Shown here piece by piece: positions 9,148 through 15,823 of a stretch of 24,635 bases of DNA; positions within the stretch are counted from its first letter, which is position 1, and every line of letters starts with the position of its first letter. The stretch spans positions 1 through 24,635 of IMG/VR virus record IMGVR_UViG_3300027839_000069; one strand, written 5' to 3'. Under the pieces are notes generated by a model. It was not told the origin of the DNA. It was given only the letters and a program-made list of their open reading frames with translations, and did not search any database. The translations under genes and the position numbers were made by a program. This DNA comes from a virus.

Positions 9148-9192
9148 CCTGGGGGGTTGGGCGATGTATGTTTCGTCGCCAACCCCCCCCAG
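9148..9192 (-). terminator. Long GC-rich hairpin, possible - strand terminator or attenuator
   Basis: Left arm CCTGGGGGGTTGGGCGA (9148-9164) pairs with the right arm starting TCGCCAACCC at 9175, with one or two bulges, around a 10-nt loop. On the - strand the stem is followed by ATTCTTTAAC, a poor but present T-rich run. It sits between the RHH gene and the winged-helix-like gene, so it could be an attenuator within the operon. Confidence 0.5.
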
Positions 9193-9201
9193 GTCCACTA
9201 C

Positions 9202-9417
9202 TCAGTTCATCCACCATCCCGCATCTGATTGGGGTAGCGGCGTCCCACCTTCCTCGTCTACTTCATTTGTGGCTTCTACATACGCTTCTATCGCCCTGTT
9301 TATATACCGTGTGATGCTGAGATTTTCTCTATCAGCATGCGACTTGGCACTTTCGAACAGGTCGTGTGGAAGCCTGAGTAGAAATTGCTTCCTACCAGGG
9401 GAGCCCTTCATTGTCAT
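9202..9417 (-). CDS. Ribbon-helix-helix (Arc-like) DNA-binding protein
   Basis: 71 aa from the ATG at 9417, which follows AGAGG by six bases. The open frame runs further upstream, but that part overlaps the preceding gene and lacks a start signal. The core KQFLLRLPHDLFESAKSHADRENLS followed by ITRYINRAIEAYV is a typical RHH: a short beta strand that reads DNA bases and two helices that form the dimer. A basic N-terminus precedes it and an acidic tail ends it. Such proteins usually repress their own or neighbouring promoters. It overlaps the SSB-like gene by 26 nt. It is the clearest small DNA-binding regulator in the window, and one candidate reader of the palindromes at 20-23 kb, but nothing links them directly. 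Confidence 0.75.
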   Translation of the reverse strand: MTMKGSPGRKQFLLRLPHDLFESAKSHADRENLSITRYINRAIEAYVEATNEVDEEGGTPLPQSDAGWWMN

Positions 9418-9736
9418 CTTTATCCTCAGAGGAACTATGATTGGCTTCTTTGTTTTCGGAAGCGTTACCGTTCGCTGTCCCCTCCGTGGGCATGGACTTA
9501 ACACGCTCTAGTTCCAGCCGGAAGAACTTATAATCCAATCCAGCTTTACTTGTGCGATTCCACATAGCGGCCCTCAAGACAGGCATGGTGCCCGTCTTGG
9601 CCCTGTCCACCATAGCTTTTAGAAACTCTCTGGTGAACTCTATCTTGCCCACCTCCGAAGGGTGGCGATCAGTCTTCGCATACTTGTTTGTGAAAACTGC
9701 AAAGTCCAGCTTCGGTTCGTCATCGTAATCAGACAT
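9392..9736 (-). CDS. Small protein beside the annealing protein, SSB-like candidate
   Basis: 114 aa. The ATG at 9736 has GGAG eight bases upstream, and the gene overlaps the end of the annealing-protein gene by 8 nt. Residues 30-80 contain KIEFTREFLKAMVD, then MPVLRAAMWNRTSKAGLDY and KFFRLELER. The 'W-x-R-x-S-K-x-G-x-D-Y' string recalls small OB-fold or DUF736-like phage proteins. The C-terminal 30 residues are Ser/Asn/Glu/Asp rich and end EGLPW, resembling the acidic, aromatic-ended tails of single-stranded DNA-binding proteins. With the annealing protein and nuclease next door, an SSB role is plausible but not shown. Confidence 0.55.
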   Translation of the reverse strand: MSDYDDEPKLDFAVFTNKYAKTDRHPSEVGKIEFTREFLKAMVDRAKTGTMPVLRAAMWNRTSKAGLDYKFFRLELERVKSMPTEGTANGNASENKEANHSSSEDKDDNEGLPW

Positions 9737-10517
9737 CGTGTTTCTCCTCTTCTGCATCGTGAAGTTTGAATGCGCTCTCTGCGAGGGCTAGGATTTCTCT
9801 TCTCAGCCTGACTAGGGCTTCGCCGTCACGGCCCTTGATCGCATCCGTGATCTGCTTCTTGGCAGCATCGTCGGCGGGTGTCCACCCTCGCTTGTGTAGG
9901 GCGGTTACTGTTTCCTTGAGCTTTGTGATCGACTCGTCTACTGACACCTCTCCATAGGTGAGCGACGGTAGATCTTCTTTGGCCTCCTCTGCGGCCTTCT
10001 TGGGTGATTCCTTCGGAGCCTTATACTTCGGTGCTTTCTTGGTAGCCTTGGGCTTCGGCGTCTTCTCTGGGGCCGCCTTAACAGACGTAGTATCCCTTGG
10101 AAGATCTTCGCCAGCATATACATATGCACCTAATCCCAGAATCCCAAGGCACTTTGTTAGGCAACGTTGTTTTGCGTCAGAGATGGCACGGCTGTCAGGA
10201 TTCGCGATTGCCTTATTCTTATAGTCCATCACAGGCAGCCACATCTCTCGCTTCACACTATCGCCAATGGTTACGGAGCAGCAGACAGATGCGGTGCCAC
10301 CGGGGTAGGTTGTGATATCCCTAGTTACACCACCTTCATCCGTCATGCCATGCCATTTGACGATAAGCTGTGGATAGTGGTCCATCATAATCGACCACGC
10401 CCAAGCCCAACTCAGATAGGTTAGCCCCCCCTTCTCTTCGGTATGTTCATTGACGTTGATACCGGACAGCGTGTCCCAGACTTCCTTAGCTGTTGGATCT
10501 TTTATTACTGTTGCCAC
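9729..10517 (-). CDS. Sak3/DUF1071-type single-strand annealing protein
   Basis: 262 aa. The GTG at 10517 follows GGGGAGGAG by six bases and is preferred to the upstream GTG at 10550, which would place that ribosome binding site inside the gene. The N-terminal domain has the DUF1071 hallmarks: LTYLSWAWAW (32-41), LPVMDYKNKAI (94-104) and a conserved end KQRCLTKCLGILGLGAYVYA then GEDLP (about 116-140). These proteins anneal complementary single strands during phage recombination and are grouped with Rad52-like annealing proteins. A Lys/Ala/Pro-rich linker (about 145-185) leads to a helical C-terminal domain. It lies between a Cas4-like nuclease and a putative SSB, the usual exonuclease-annealase set. 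The 5' end overlaps the nuclease gene by 32 nt. Confidence 0.85.
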   Translation of the reverse strand: MATVIKDPTAKEVWDTLSGINVNEHTEEKGGLTYLSWAWAWSIMMDHYPQLIVKWHGMTDEGGVTRDITTYPGGTASVCCSVTIGDSVKREMWLPVMDYKNKAIANPDSRAISDAKQRCLTKCLGILGLGAYVYAGEDLPRDTTSVKAAPEKTPKPKATKKAPKYKAPKESPKKAAEEAKEDLPSLTYGEVSVDESITKLKETVTALHKRGWTPADDAAKKQITDAIKGRDGEALVRLRREILALAESAFKLHDAEEEKHDV

Positions 10518-11220
10518 GGCTATCTCCTCCCCATTGTGGACAGAACTCACTTACAGAACACCACCCTTCACATCTAACGAACTTTGTTCCAGCATCATTC
10601 ATCCAACGTTCCTCATCCGTACAGGGAGTAGTTTCCTCCTTCGTATGGATAGCTACCCGTTGGGACACAAACCTTTCTCGTCTCTCCGATGACCAGAGTG
10701 GAACCGGAATCGAAACAATCGGGCTGTTTGGATAATTATTTTTACCCGCTCTGCTCTTCGTCCAATCCCGACATACTGCCACGATAGTTAAACGATGTAC
10801 TTCGGTTCCATTTTTTTCCAGAAGCCACGCATACAAATTGAGTTGTGATTCCCAGTCAGGTTTGAGGGATCTGGTCGTGGTATAAACAGACGTAACCTTG
10901 TAGTCGGTGACGTGCCCATCTTTCACCAAGTCCACGGCACCGGAGATTCTTACGCCCTCATGCTCAGAGAACAATCTCTGTTCCACGGTACCGTCACCGT
11001 GACCCTCTAGTACGGCATGAACGCCGGATCCCAGAAGTTTCCACACCTCGTCACGAACGTCGGAGGTAAGAAGATCTTCATTCTCCTTCCATAAACGGGT
11101 GATTTGCGGGGGCTGAAGTAGCCCTGTCACGCTGAAGTCAGCTTCTCCCTTGTCATAGGGATCAGCTTCAATGGCTTTTATGAAAACATCCGGTGCCCCG
11201 TACTGATTTGTAAGCTTCAC
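10486..11220 (-). CDS. PD-(D/E)XK nuclease, Cas4/RecB-like, with Cys cluster
   Basis: 244 aa, GTG start with GGAGG five bases upstream and a GTGA overlap with the preceding stop. Visible motifs: H68 in GSGVHAVLE, D97 in SGAVDLV, D106-Y-K108, and Q126-L-N-L-Y130, the QxxxY motif of RecB-family nucleases. Four cysteines near the end (C200, C217, C221, C227, with an EERW between the first two) resemble the iron-sulfur cluster ligands of Cas4/AddB-type enzymes, though here all four are C-terminal. It probably resects DNA ends to feed the adjacent annealing protein. The C-terminal tail after the last Cys is short and Ser/Asn rich. Confidence 0.85.
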   Translation of the reverse strand: MKLTNQYGAPDVFIKAIEADPYDKGEADFSVTGLLQPPQITRLWKENEDLLTSDVRDEVWKLLGSGVHAVLEGHGDGTVEQRLFSEHEGVRISGAVDLVKDGHVTDYKVTSVYTTTRSLKPDWESQLNLYAWLLEKNGTEVHRLTIVAVCRDWTKSRAGKNNYPNSPIVSIPVPLWSSERRERFVSQRVAIHTKEETTPCTDEERWMNDAGTKFVRCEGWCSVSEFCPQWGGDSRGNSNKRSNS

Positions 11221-11477
11221 TCCGTCCTCCAGACACCGATCTTCCTGTCATTGCTCACAAAGCGACAGGTAAATTTCTTATTGAGCTTCTTGCCATAACG
11301 AAAAGCCGCTGACCGTAACCGATTTTCTATTGTCCTACGCCCATTGCTATCATCATCCGTCTCTGCATCAACCAGAAAGGATTGCCCAATCTCTAGGTCA
11401 TCAAAAGGATAATCCAAAGATCCAAGGCTCATCTTGCTGGGCATCGGCCTATCGTCACTAATGTCAAAATCGCTCAC
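11217..11477 (-). CDS. Small 'YPF' family phage protein, copy 1
   Basis: 86 aa from the GTG at 11477, which overlaps the previous stop (GTGA) and has GGAGG five bases upstream. The ATG at 11489 is possible but has no good site. The core is YPFDDLEIGQSFLV, then RLRSAAFRYGKKLNKKFTCR and a terminal IGVWRTE. Two other proteins here share this plan (11474-11740 and 15219-15461): a motif of aromatic/Leu-rich start, 'x-x-G-D/Q-S/L-F/I', then a basic helix and a strand ending in V-W-R. I know the pattern from phage hypothetical proteins but not its function. The basic helix suggests nucleic acid contact. Confidence 0.75.
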   Translation of the reverse strand: MSDFDISDDRPMPSKMSLGSLDYPFDDLEIGQSFLVDAETDDDSNGRRTIENRLRSAAFRYGKKLNKKFTCRFVSNDRKIGVWRTE

Positions 11478-11740
11478 CTCACCCTCCATATTCCAATTCC
11501 ATAATCAGTTTTGCGAACAGTAAATTTCCTGCTGGTTCTGCGGGATACACGATAGACGTAGCTTCTAATTGAACTAATTAACCCATCTACTCCCTCCTTA
11601 TTCATCGGCATTTCGATAAGGTCACCTACTGCCACGCTCTCAAGCGGCAAGTCGCCCCACTTGCGGCGTGGCCCAGGATTTACGGGAGGCGGAATGCCCA
11701 CTCCCTCGTAAACTCTGTATCTCTTGGACTCTTCTTGCAC
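11474..11740 (-). CDS. Small 'YPF' family phage protein, copy 2
   Basis: 88 aa, GTG start preceded by GGGGGTGGAAC. Residues 31-45 (LPLESVAVGDLIEMP) correspond to the YPF motif of the next gene, and SSIRSYVYRVSRRTSRKFTV followed by GIGIWRVR corresponds to its C-terminal half. It is the first gene of the leftward recombination block and is divergent from the RusA gene, with only 47 nt between the two starts, so opposing promoters must be compact or overlap coding sequence. Function unknown. Confidence 0.7.
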   Translation of the reverse strand: MQEESKRYRVYEGVGIPPPVNPGPRRKWGDLPLESVAVGDLIEMPMNKEGVDGLISSIRSYVYRVSRRTSRKFTVRKTDYGIGIWRVR

Positions 11741-11787
11741 GTTCCACCCCCAAGTGTTATCGTCGTTGGTACCTAACGTCGAGAGGA

Positions 11788-12246
11788 ATGATAATCAACC
11801 GTTCAAAGAAACGCAATAGTATTGACAACGATCCGTGTATAGTTAGTATACTCGGTGAACCAGCCTCCAAGGCTAACTCCCGTCGTTTAGTTTTTATTGG
11901 CGGAAAGCCCAGATTCATTAAGTCAAAAAAAGCTCTTTTGTATTCTAGGGATTTTGATTTACAGTGCCCAGTTAGAAAGAATCTGTTTGAAGAAGACTTG
12001 AGTATAGCTATAAAGATTTACTATAAAACTAGAAGACCTGATCTAGATGAATCTTTAATACTAGATCTTCTACAAGATAAGATATTTAAGAATGACCGAA
12101 GTATAAAATCTAAACATATTGAACATGGATTAGATAAAGAACGACCTCGTTCAGTGATTGTTATTAGTAGTCTGGATAATAAAGACTTGGTTAGAAAGAC
12201 CTTATTAACTCTAGTAGAGGAAGAGGAGGATGCCCAATGCAGGTAG
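11788..12246 (+). CDS. RusA-type Holliday junction resolvase
   Basis: 152 aa from the ATG at 11788. The frame is open further upstream, but that part is antisense to the divergent gene and lacks RusA similarity. The core follows the RusA pattern: ILGEPASKANSRR near the start, KPRFIKSKKALLY, then RRPDLDESLILDLLQD (D85, D87, D93, D97) and NDRSI with D103, ending with the ERPRSVIVIS strand. RusA dimers cut four-way junctions using such aspartates with magnesium, here probably to tidy replication or recombination intermediates before packaging. The sequence is clearly richer in A+T than both flanks, a sign of separate origin. GAGAGG lies only two bases from the ATG, closer than usual. The gene overlaps the primase-helicase start by 10 nt. 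Confidence 0.8.
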   Translation: MIINRSKKRNSIDNDPCIVSILGEPASKANSRRLVFIGGKPRFIKSKKALLYSRDFDLQCPVRKNLFEEDLSIAIKIYYKTRRPDLDESLILDLLQDKIFKNDRSIKSKHIEHGLDKERPRSVIVISSLDNKDLVRKTLLTLVEEEEDAQCR

Positions 12247-14000
12247 TGGAACAAGTTCGTAATGTGGTATCTGGTCTTGGTAGTGGACAACACAAGAAAC
12301 AATGTCCAGAGTGTCAGGGTGATAGGTCTGGTAAAAACCGAAAGGATCGTCCTCTCTCCATCAGGATAGATACTGCGGGGGTTAAGTACAGGTGTCATCA
12401 TTGTGGGATGGAGGGTGGTTGGGACCATAACGACGACCTTGATTTCAATTTACTCACAGCACCATCCCCTCCGAATGGGGAAAATTTCCCCCTCAATATT
12501 GATCGTGGATCTACGAACAGCACGGCGCTTGATTACCTGAGATCCAGGCACATAACCGATGAAGTCATCAAGAGTCATGCGATCCTTGGTACCTATCGGT
12601 TCAATGGCAAGACGGTTCCGGCAGTTGGGTTCCCCTACGGGGATGGCACTGTTGTTAACGCTGTGAAGTGGAGGTCTGCCGACAAAGAGAAACGGTTTAG
12701 TCAAGAAAATATATGTGAAGATTTTTTCAATCTGGATTCTTATGTCGATGGCAATGATGTCTTAATCTGTGAAGGCGAGATTGATGCACTCGCTTGGATA
12801 AGTGCCGATCTCCCAGACAACGTGACCGTTCTTTCTATCCCCAACGGCGCACCAGCCAAGGTTCGGGACGGAAAGATTGATCCGAAGGATGACAACAAGT
12901 TTAGATATATCTGGCGTGCGAAACGACAGTTGGATTCTGCGCCAAGGATTATTTTGAATACCGATCTTGATGATCCCGGAAAAGCCCTCCAAGAAGAGAT
13001 CATTCGCAGGGTAGGTAGTACAAAGATTTGGACGATAGATCTTGGTGGCCACAAGGATGCTTCGGAAGCCGTGGACGCCAAGGGTGCGGCGTACCTTGAG
13101 CAACAGTTGGAATACTGTGAGCGGATCCCAACCATTGGGTTGCATGGCGTAGAAGAATTTGTCGATTCGTTTGTAGATCTGTATGACAATGGCCAAATGA
13201 AGGGAGCCTCCACTGGCTTGGCCTCGTTAGATAGATACATACAAATCCCCTTGGGTATGCTTACGGTAGTCACAGGCTTTCCCGGCAGTGGAAAGTCGGA
13301 TCTCGTTGATCAGATTTGCATCAACCTAGCCAAATCACATAACTGGAAAACGGTTTATTGTTCTTTCGAGAAGCCACCTGAGTTGCACATGGCTCAACTG
13401 GCACAGAAGATCTGTAACCGCCCGTTTTTCGACGGCCCGTCCACTCGCATGAGTACTGAAGAGCGTGACTTCTCCGCCGATTGGATTAAAGAAAACTTCA
13501 TGTTCATGGACAGTCGGCGTGACAGTCCGAATGACATTAAGGGCATCCTCTCTACTGCTAGTGCGGCAGTAATGAGAATGGGTTGTAGGATCTTAGTGAT
13601 AGATCCTTACAACCATATAAAGCTCAACCATGGTCAGCGTGAAACGGATGCCATTTCGGATATGCTAACTTCCGTACAGCAATTCGCCCGTGACCATGCG
13701 TGTCATGTATTCTTTGTGGCCCACCCGACGAAGCTTCCTCCCGATAGGCGGGGAGACAAGAAGGTTGTCGTTACGGGCCATGATGTGGCTGGCTCTGCGG
13801 CATGGTTTGCAAAGGCTGATATTGGCATGACTGTTTGGCGTCATCAGCGTGATGAGGATCCCCCAGAATGCCACGTCTGGAAGACCAGATGGTCTTGGAT
13901 GGGCAAGAACGGTGTCTGTCCCTTGCATTTCGATCCCATCACCGGACGTTGGCAGGACTTCAGCCCTGCGCTTGATGATTACGATTGGGATTTTGACTAG
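12237..14000 (+). CDS. T7 gp4-like primase-helicase
   Basis: 587 aa, with GAGGAGG seven bases before the ATG. A zinc-binding region (C23-x2-C26 and C53-x2-C56) is followed by a Toprim domain with CEGEID at 178-183 and N-T-D-L-D-D around 241-246. The helicase half has Walker A GFPGSGKS (347-354), CSFEKPPE, Walker B ILVID with D456, and VAHPTK, as in SF4 DnaB/gp4 hexameric helicases. It therefore should both unwind the fork and lay primers. The protein ends in an acidic, aromatic tail (DDYDWDFD), similar in kind to the T7 gp4 tail that binds DNA polymerase; that role is inferred. No DNA polymerase gene is in the window. One copy of the 17-bp palindrome lies in its coding region at 12476. Confidence 0.93.
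   Translation: MQVVEQVRNVVSGLGSGQHKKQCPECQGDRSGKNRKDRPLSIRIDTAGVKYRCHHCGMEGGWDHNDDLDFNLLTAPSPPNGENFPLNIDRGSTNSTALDYLRSRHITDEVIKSHAILGTYRFNGKTVPAVGFPYGDGTVVNAVKWRSADKEKRFSQENICEDFFNLDSYVDGNDVLICEGEIDALAWISADLPDNVTVLSIPNGAPAKVRDGKIDPKDDNKFRYIWRAKRQLDSAPRIILNTDLDDPGKALQEEIIRRVGSTKIWTIDLGGHKDASEAVDAKGAAYLEQQLEYCERIPTIGLHGVEEFVDSFVDLYDNGQMKGASTGLASLDRYIQIPLGMLTVVTGFPGSGKSDLVDQICINLAKSHNWKTVYCSFEKPPELHMAQLAQKICNRPFFDGPSTRMSTEERDFSADWIKENFMFMDSRRDSPNDIKGILSTASAAVMRMGCRILVIDPYNHIKLNHGQRETDAISDMLTSVQQFARDHACHVFFVAHPTKLPPDRRGDKKVVVTGHDVAGSAAWFAKADIGMTVWRHQRDEDPPECHVWKTRWSWMGKNGVCPLHFDPITGRWQDFSPALDDYDWDFD
12476..12492. promoter_or_regulatory. Palindrome copy inside primase-helicase gene
   Basis: TGGGGAAAATTTCCCCC, identical to the copies at 20057 and 21384 but located about 7.5 kb away within coding sequence. 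This remote copy could act as a roadblock-type site or be a chance match; identity over 17 bases makes chance unlikely. Confidence 0.6.
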
Positions 14001-14038
14001 GGGTGGTGCTGCGATTGGGATTTTGACTAGGGGTGGTG
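13982..14038 (+). repeat. 30-bp tandem duplication over the primase-helicase stop
   Basis: Twenty-seven identical bases occur at 13982-14008 and 14012-14038 with a period of 30. Each copy contains the codons for D-W-D-F-D and a TAG stop. Because the period is a multiple of three, the second copy is in the same frame: reading through the first TAG would add GWCC and a second DWDFD before another TAG. Confidence 0.9.
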
Positions 14039-14051
14039 TTCGAGCCCCACT

Positions 14052-14080
14052 TTAAAATTATTCTTAGACAGAATATCCTC
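14052..14080. repeat. 29-bp dispersed repeat, copy 1
   Basis: TTAAAATTATTCTTAGA (14052-14068) is identical to 15824-15840, and the next twelve bases also match at most positions. It lies in the 274-nt gap after the primase-helicase gene. Possible promoter or regulator site; nothing decisive. Confidence 0.6.
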
Positions 14081-14211
14081 AATTCGCTCAATGCTCGAAG
14101 ATCTCCCGTCTGTGTATGTAGCCAGTTGACTAGAAACGGTTTTGGGAATAGGTTTTGATCATACTATAAGACCTCCTCTCTTGTGGTATTGGATGTGAGT
14201 TGGGCTAGATC

Positions 14212-14258
14212 AACCGCCGTCAGCGTGTCTCCCAGACTTTTCGCTGGCGGCGGTTTTT
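14212..14258 (+). terminator. Strong Rho-independent terminator after the replication genes
   Basis: AACCGCCGTCAGCG (14212-14225) pairs with CGCTGGCGGCGGTT (14242-14255) as a 14-bp stem with one G-U wobble, and TTT follows, completing a run of five T. The loop contains a small inner hairpin (GTCT/AGAC at 14227-14237). It should stop + strand transcription coming from RusA/primase-helicase before it meets the leftward genes ending at 14275. Confidence 0.85.
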
Positions 14259-14274
14259 CTATTTGGGTTGCATT

Positions 14275-14685
14275 TCATTCCTGCCATGGTTCCTTCTTGT
14301 CCCTATCATCCCCCCTCCGTCCTTCCAGATGTCCAGCTATAAACTCATCCCATTCAGGGGGACGCTTGATGAGTGTTGCCCCGCATAGCGTACAAGTGAC
14401 ATCTCTCCCACCCCCCGCTGAGAACTCTCTAGCGGAGCATTGCGGGCACGGCTCCGCTTCAGTCTCCTCATCCCAGATACTGGGGTGGCCGATCTTCATC
14501 AAGTAATCAACTATCGCGGCGTTGGCTGACTGATCCCTGAGGATCTTGTAGTCCACCGCCGCCATGATCCATGCTTCAATGGTCATCTCAGCGTTGAGCG
14601 CCGCTTCCCTAGCGGCAGAGAGCAGCGAGCCTTTCGTAAAGCCCACCAAGAGATCGTAAATTGCAACTTCTTTACGCTCATTCAT
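14275..14685 (-). CDS. Unassigned protein with C-terminal zinc ribbon
   Basis: 136 aa. The first 70 residues are helical and Ala-rich (LLSAAREAALNAEMTIEAW). A four-cysteine ribbon follows: CPQC near residues 80-83 and CTLCG near 97-101. It ends in an acidic/basic mixed tail. I do not recognise the family. It is the last gene of the long leftward block and faces the terminator at 14212. The ATG lies four bases after the previous stop in the string CTAACTAAATGA and has no visible Shine-Dalgarno sequence, so re-initiation by ribosomes from the gene before is likely. Confidence 0.65.
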   Translation of the reverse strand: MNERKEVAIYDLLVGFTKGSLLSAAREAALNAEMTIEAWIMAAVDYKILRDQSANAAIVDYLMKIGHPSIWDEETEAEPCPQCSAREFSAGGGRDVTCTLCGATLIKRPPEWDEFIAGHLEGRRGDDRDKKEPWQE

Positions 14686-14689
14686 TTAG

Positions 14690-14908
14690 TTAGTCGCTCG
14701 TCTGCATGACAGACCCCTTGCCCTCGTGTGGATCCTTACCCCCTATGGCGTTGTTGATGCGCCGTGCCATAACAACCGTGGCGTTGCACTCATCGCAACA
14801 ACGACCGTTCATTACTGGCTCGGCGTTATGACCTTCGGTCCAGTAGACCTCCCCTGTTGTGAGATTTCTACGCTCATCAATGGGGCCACTGCAAAGGCAA
14901 CACTTCAT
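14690..14908 (-). CDS. Small Cys-rich zinc-binding phage protein
   Basis: 72 aa from the ATG at 14908, which overlaps the preceding stop as ATGA and follows AAAGGA by eight bases. The longer frame to 15004 is antisense overlap without a start signal. The pattern MKCCLCSGPI, then WTEGHNAEPV and GRCCDECN with VVMARR, is one I recall from many short phage proteins: two C-x2-C pairs that should hold one zinc. Function unknown; probably an accessory protein acting on host machinery or nucleic acid. Confidence 0.8.
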   Translation of the reverse strand: MKCCLCSGPIDERRNLTTGEVYWTEGHNAEPVMNGRCCDECNATVVMARRINNAIGGKDPHEGKGSVMQTSD

Positions 14909-15222
14909 AATTTTTTCCTTTCGCTTAGGTAAGTAAGAAACTTTTGTCCCCGGTAATAAAAATATTTTGATACTCGTGTGGCCAGGGTGGCGATTGCCAT
15001 CCAAGGGGGTGGCGATTGCCTACTATCGGGACATTTCACTTCGGCCATTGATCCATTAACTATGGCGGGTGAGTCCCAGATATCCATGATGGCATCGCAG
15101 TTATTGAGGCATCCATATAGTTCAACGGCCCCCGACTTGGAGATAAGGGCTACGTCATGGCCCTGCTTCCGCGCACCCCCTATCGCCTTGTCCCTCATGT
15201 ACCTCGCTTCACTGGTTCTCAT
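14905..15222 (-). CDS. Unassigned small protein
   Basis: 105 aa from the ATG at 15222, which overlaps the previous stop (ATGA) with GGAG ten bases upstream; the frame is open to 15279 but without a better site. It has a charged N-terminal helix (MRTSEARYMRDKAIGGARKQG), a central Cys pair (YGCLNNC) and a basic aromatic tail. The region encoding PPPWMAIATLAT contains the 14-base string GGCAATCGCCACCC twice, spaced about 21 bases apart, a small internal duplication. No family recognised. Position between two other ATGA-coupled genes supports it being real. Confidence 0.6.
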   Translation of the reverse strand: MRTSEARYMRDKAIGGARKQGHDVALISKSGAVELYGCLNNCDAIMDIWDSPAIVNGSMAEVKCPDSRQSPPPWMAIATLATRVSKYFYYRGQKFLTYLSERKKL

Positions 15223-15461
15223 TCTTGTGATTCTCCATAAAAAGGAAATGACGGTTGCCATTTCTTGCCGACCATCCACACACGGTAGGCCCCGCTGCCT
15301 TCCTCGCGAACGACAATGCGGAGATGACCGTGGGTTTCATTGTGATTACTCAGCCACCTGTGGCCAGAGTTACGCAACGTCTGACCTAGCTGGGAGCCAC
15401 CTCCTCCTACTAGAAACGAGTCCCCTTCCGCCATCTTCCGCCATGGGTATTCCTCAGTCAT
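15219..15461 (-). CDS. Small 'YPF' family phage protein, copy 3
   Basis: 80 aa. YPWRKMAEGDSFLV at residues 5-18 matches the YPFDDLEIGQSFLV segment of the protein at 11217-11477. The middle is Gly-rich and basic (GHRWLSNH), and a strand AYRVWMV near residue 58 matches the V-W-R end of the other members, here followed by an extra 20-residue tail. The ATG directly abuts the previous TAA in the string CTAACTAAATGA, with no clear ribosome binding site, which suggests coupling. Function unknown. Confidence 0.75.
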   Translation of the reverse strand: MTEEYPWRKMAEGDSFLVGGGGSQLGQTLRNSGHRWLSNHNETHGHLRIVVREEGSGAYRVWMVGKKWQPSFPFYGESQE

Positions 15462-15782
15462 TTAGTTAGCCCGTTGAGCGTAGTTTTCTTCTTCTTCCAC
15501 TCGTTCGACTAGGTGTCGAGCAATCTCCCGCCAATTAACCTCACGCAACGCCCCGTTTAATAGGTCCAGATACAATCCTTCGATCTCTGGTGCCCATTCA
15601 TCGAATTGTTCACGAAGGGTTGTGGACAATTCGTGCGTAGCTGATTCCTTATCTGTCAAAACTTCTTTGCGGGCCATGTCTCCGTAGTGTTCATAGAGAT
15701 TTTGATCGTTATCAATCCACACATTAACGATCCAAGTTTCCCAGTTTGTCCATCCGTTATAGCCTAGAGTGTCACCCGCCAT
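15462..15782 (-). CDS. Conserved 'NGWTNWETW' protein
   Basis: 106 aa, AAAGGAG seven bases before the ATG. The N-terminal NGWTNWETWIVNVWIDND and the later LLNGALREVNWREIARHL are a pattern I recall from a widespread small family in phages and plasmids (annotated as DUF7249 or similar; the number is from memory). It is acidic, helical and without cysteines. No function is known to me. The 29-bp repeat at 15824 sits 42 nt upstream of its start, so this may be the first gene of a sub-operon running to 14275. Confidence 0.8.
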   Translation of the reverse strand: MAGDTLGYNGWTNWETWIVNVWIDNDQNLYEHYGDMARKEVLTDKESATHELSTTLREQFDEWAPEIEGLYLDLLNGALREVNWREIARHLVERVEEEENYAQRAN

Positions 15783-15823
15783 TGGATACTCCTTTCGGTT
15801 GTGGGCCTGGCAATAGCTATGCC

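Noticed and set aside
13981-14051. tRNA-like 3' end (GTTCGAGCCCCAC)
   Set aside because: A T-arm-like string is present, but no acceptor, anticodon or D stems can be formed upstream; that part is a tandem duplication of the gene end.
13849-14055. 68-codon + strand frame ending ILTRGG twice
   Set aside because: Shadow of the primase-helicase gene; the repeated peptide reflects the tandem duplication read in the wrong frame.
14690-15004. Longer start for the small Cys-rich protein
   Set aside because: The extra 32 residues overlap the neighbouring gene and lack a start signal; the ATG at 14908 has the AAAGGA site and the ATGA overlap.
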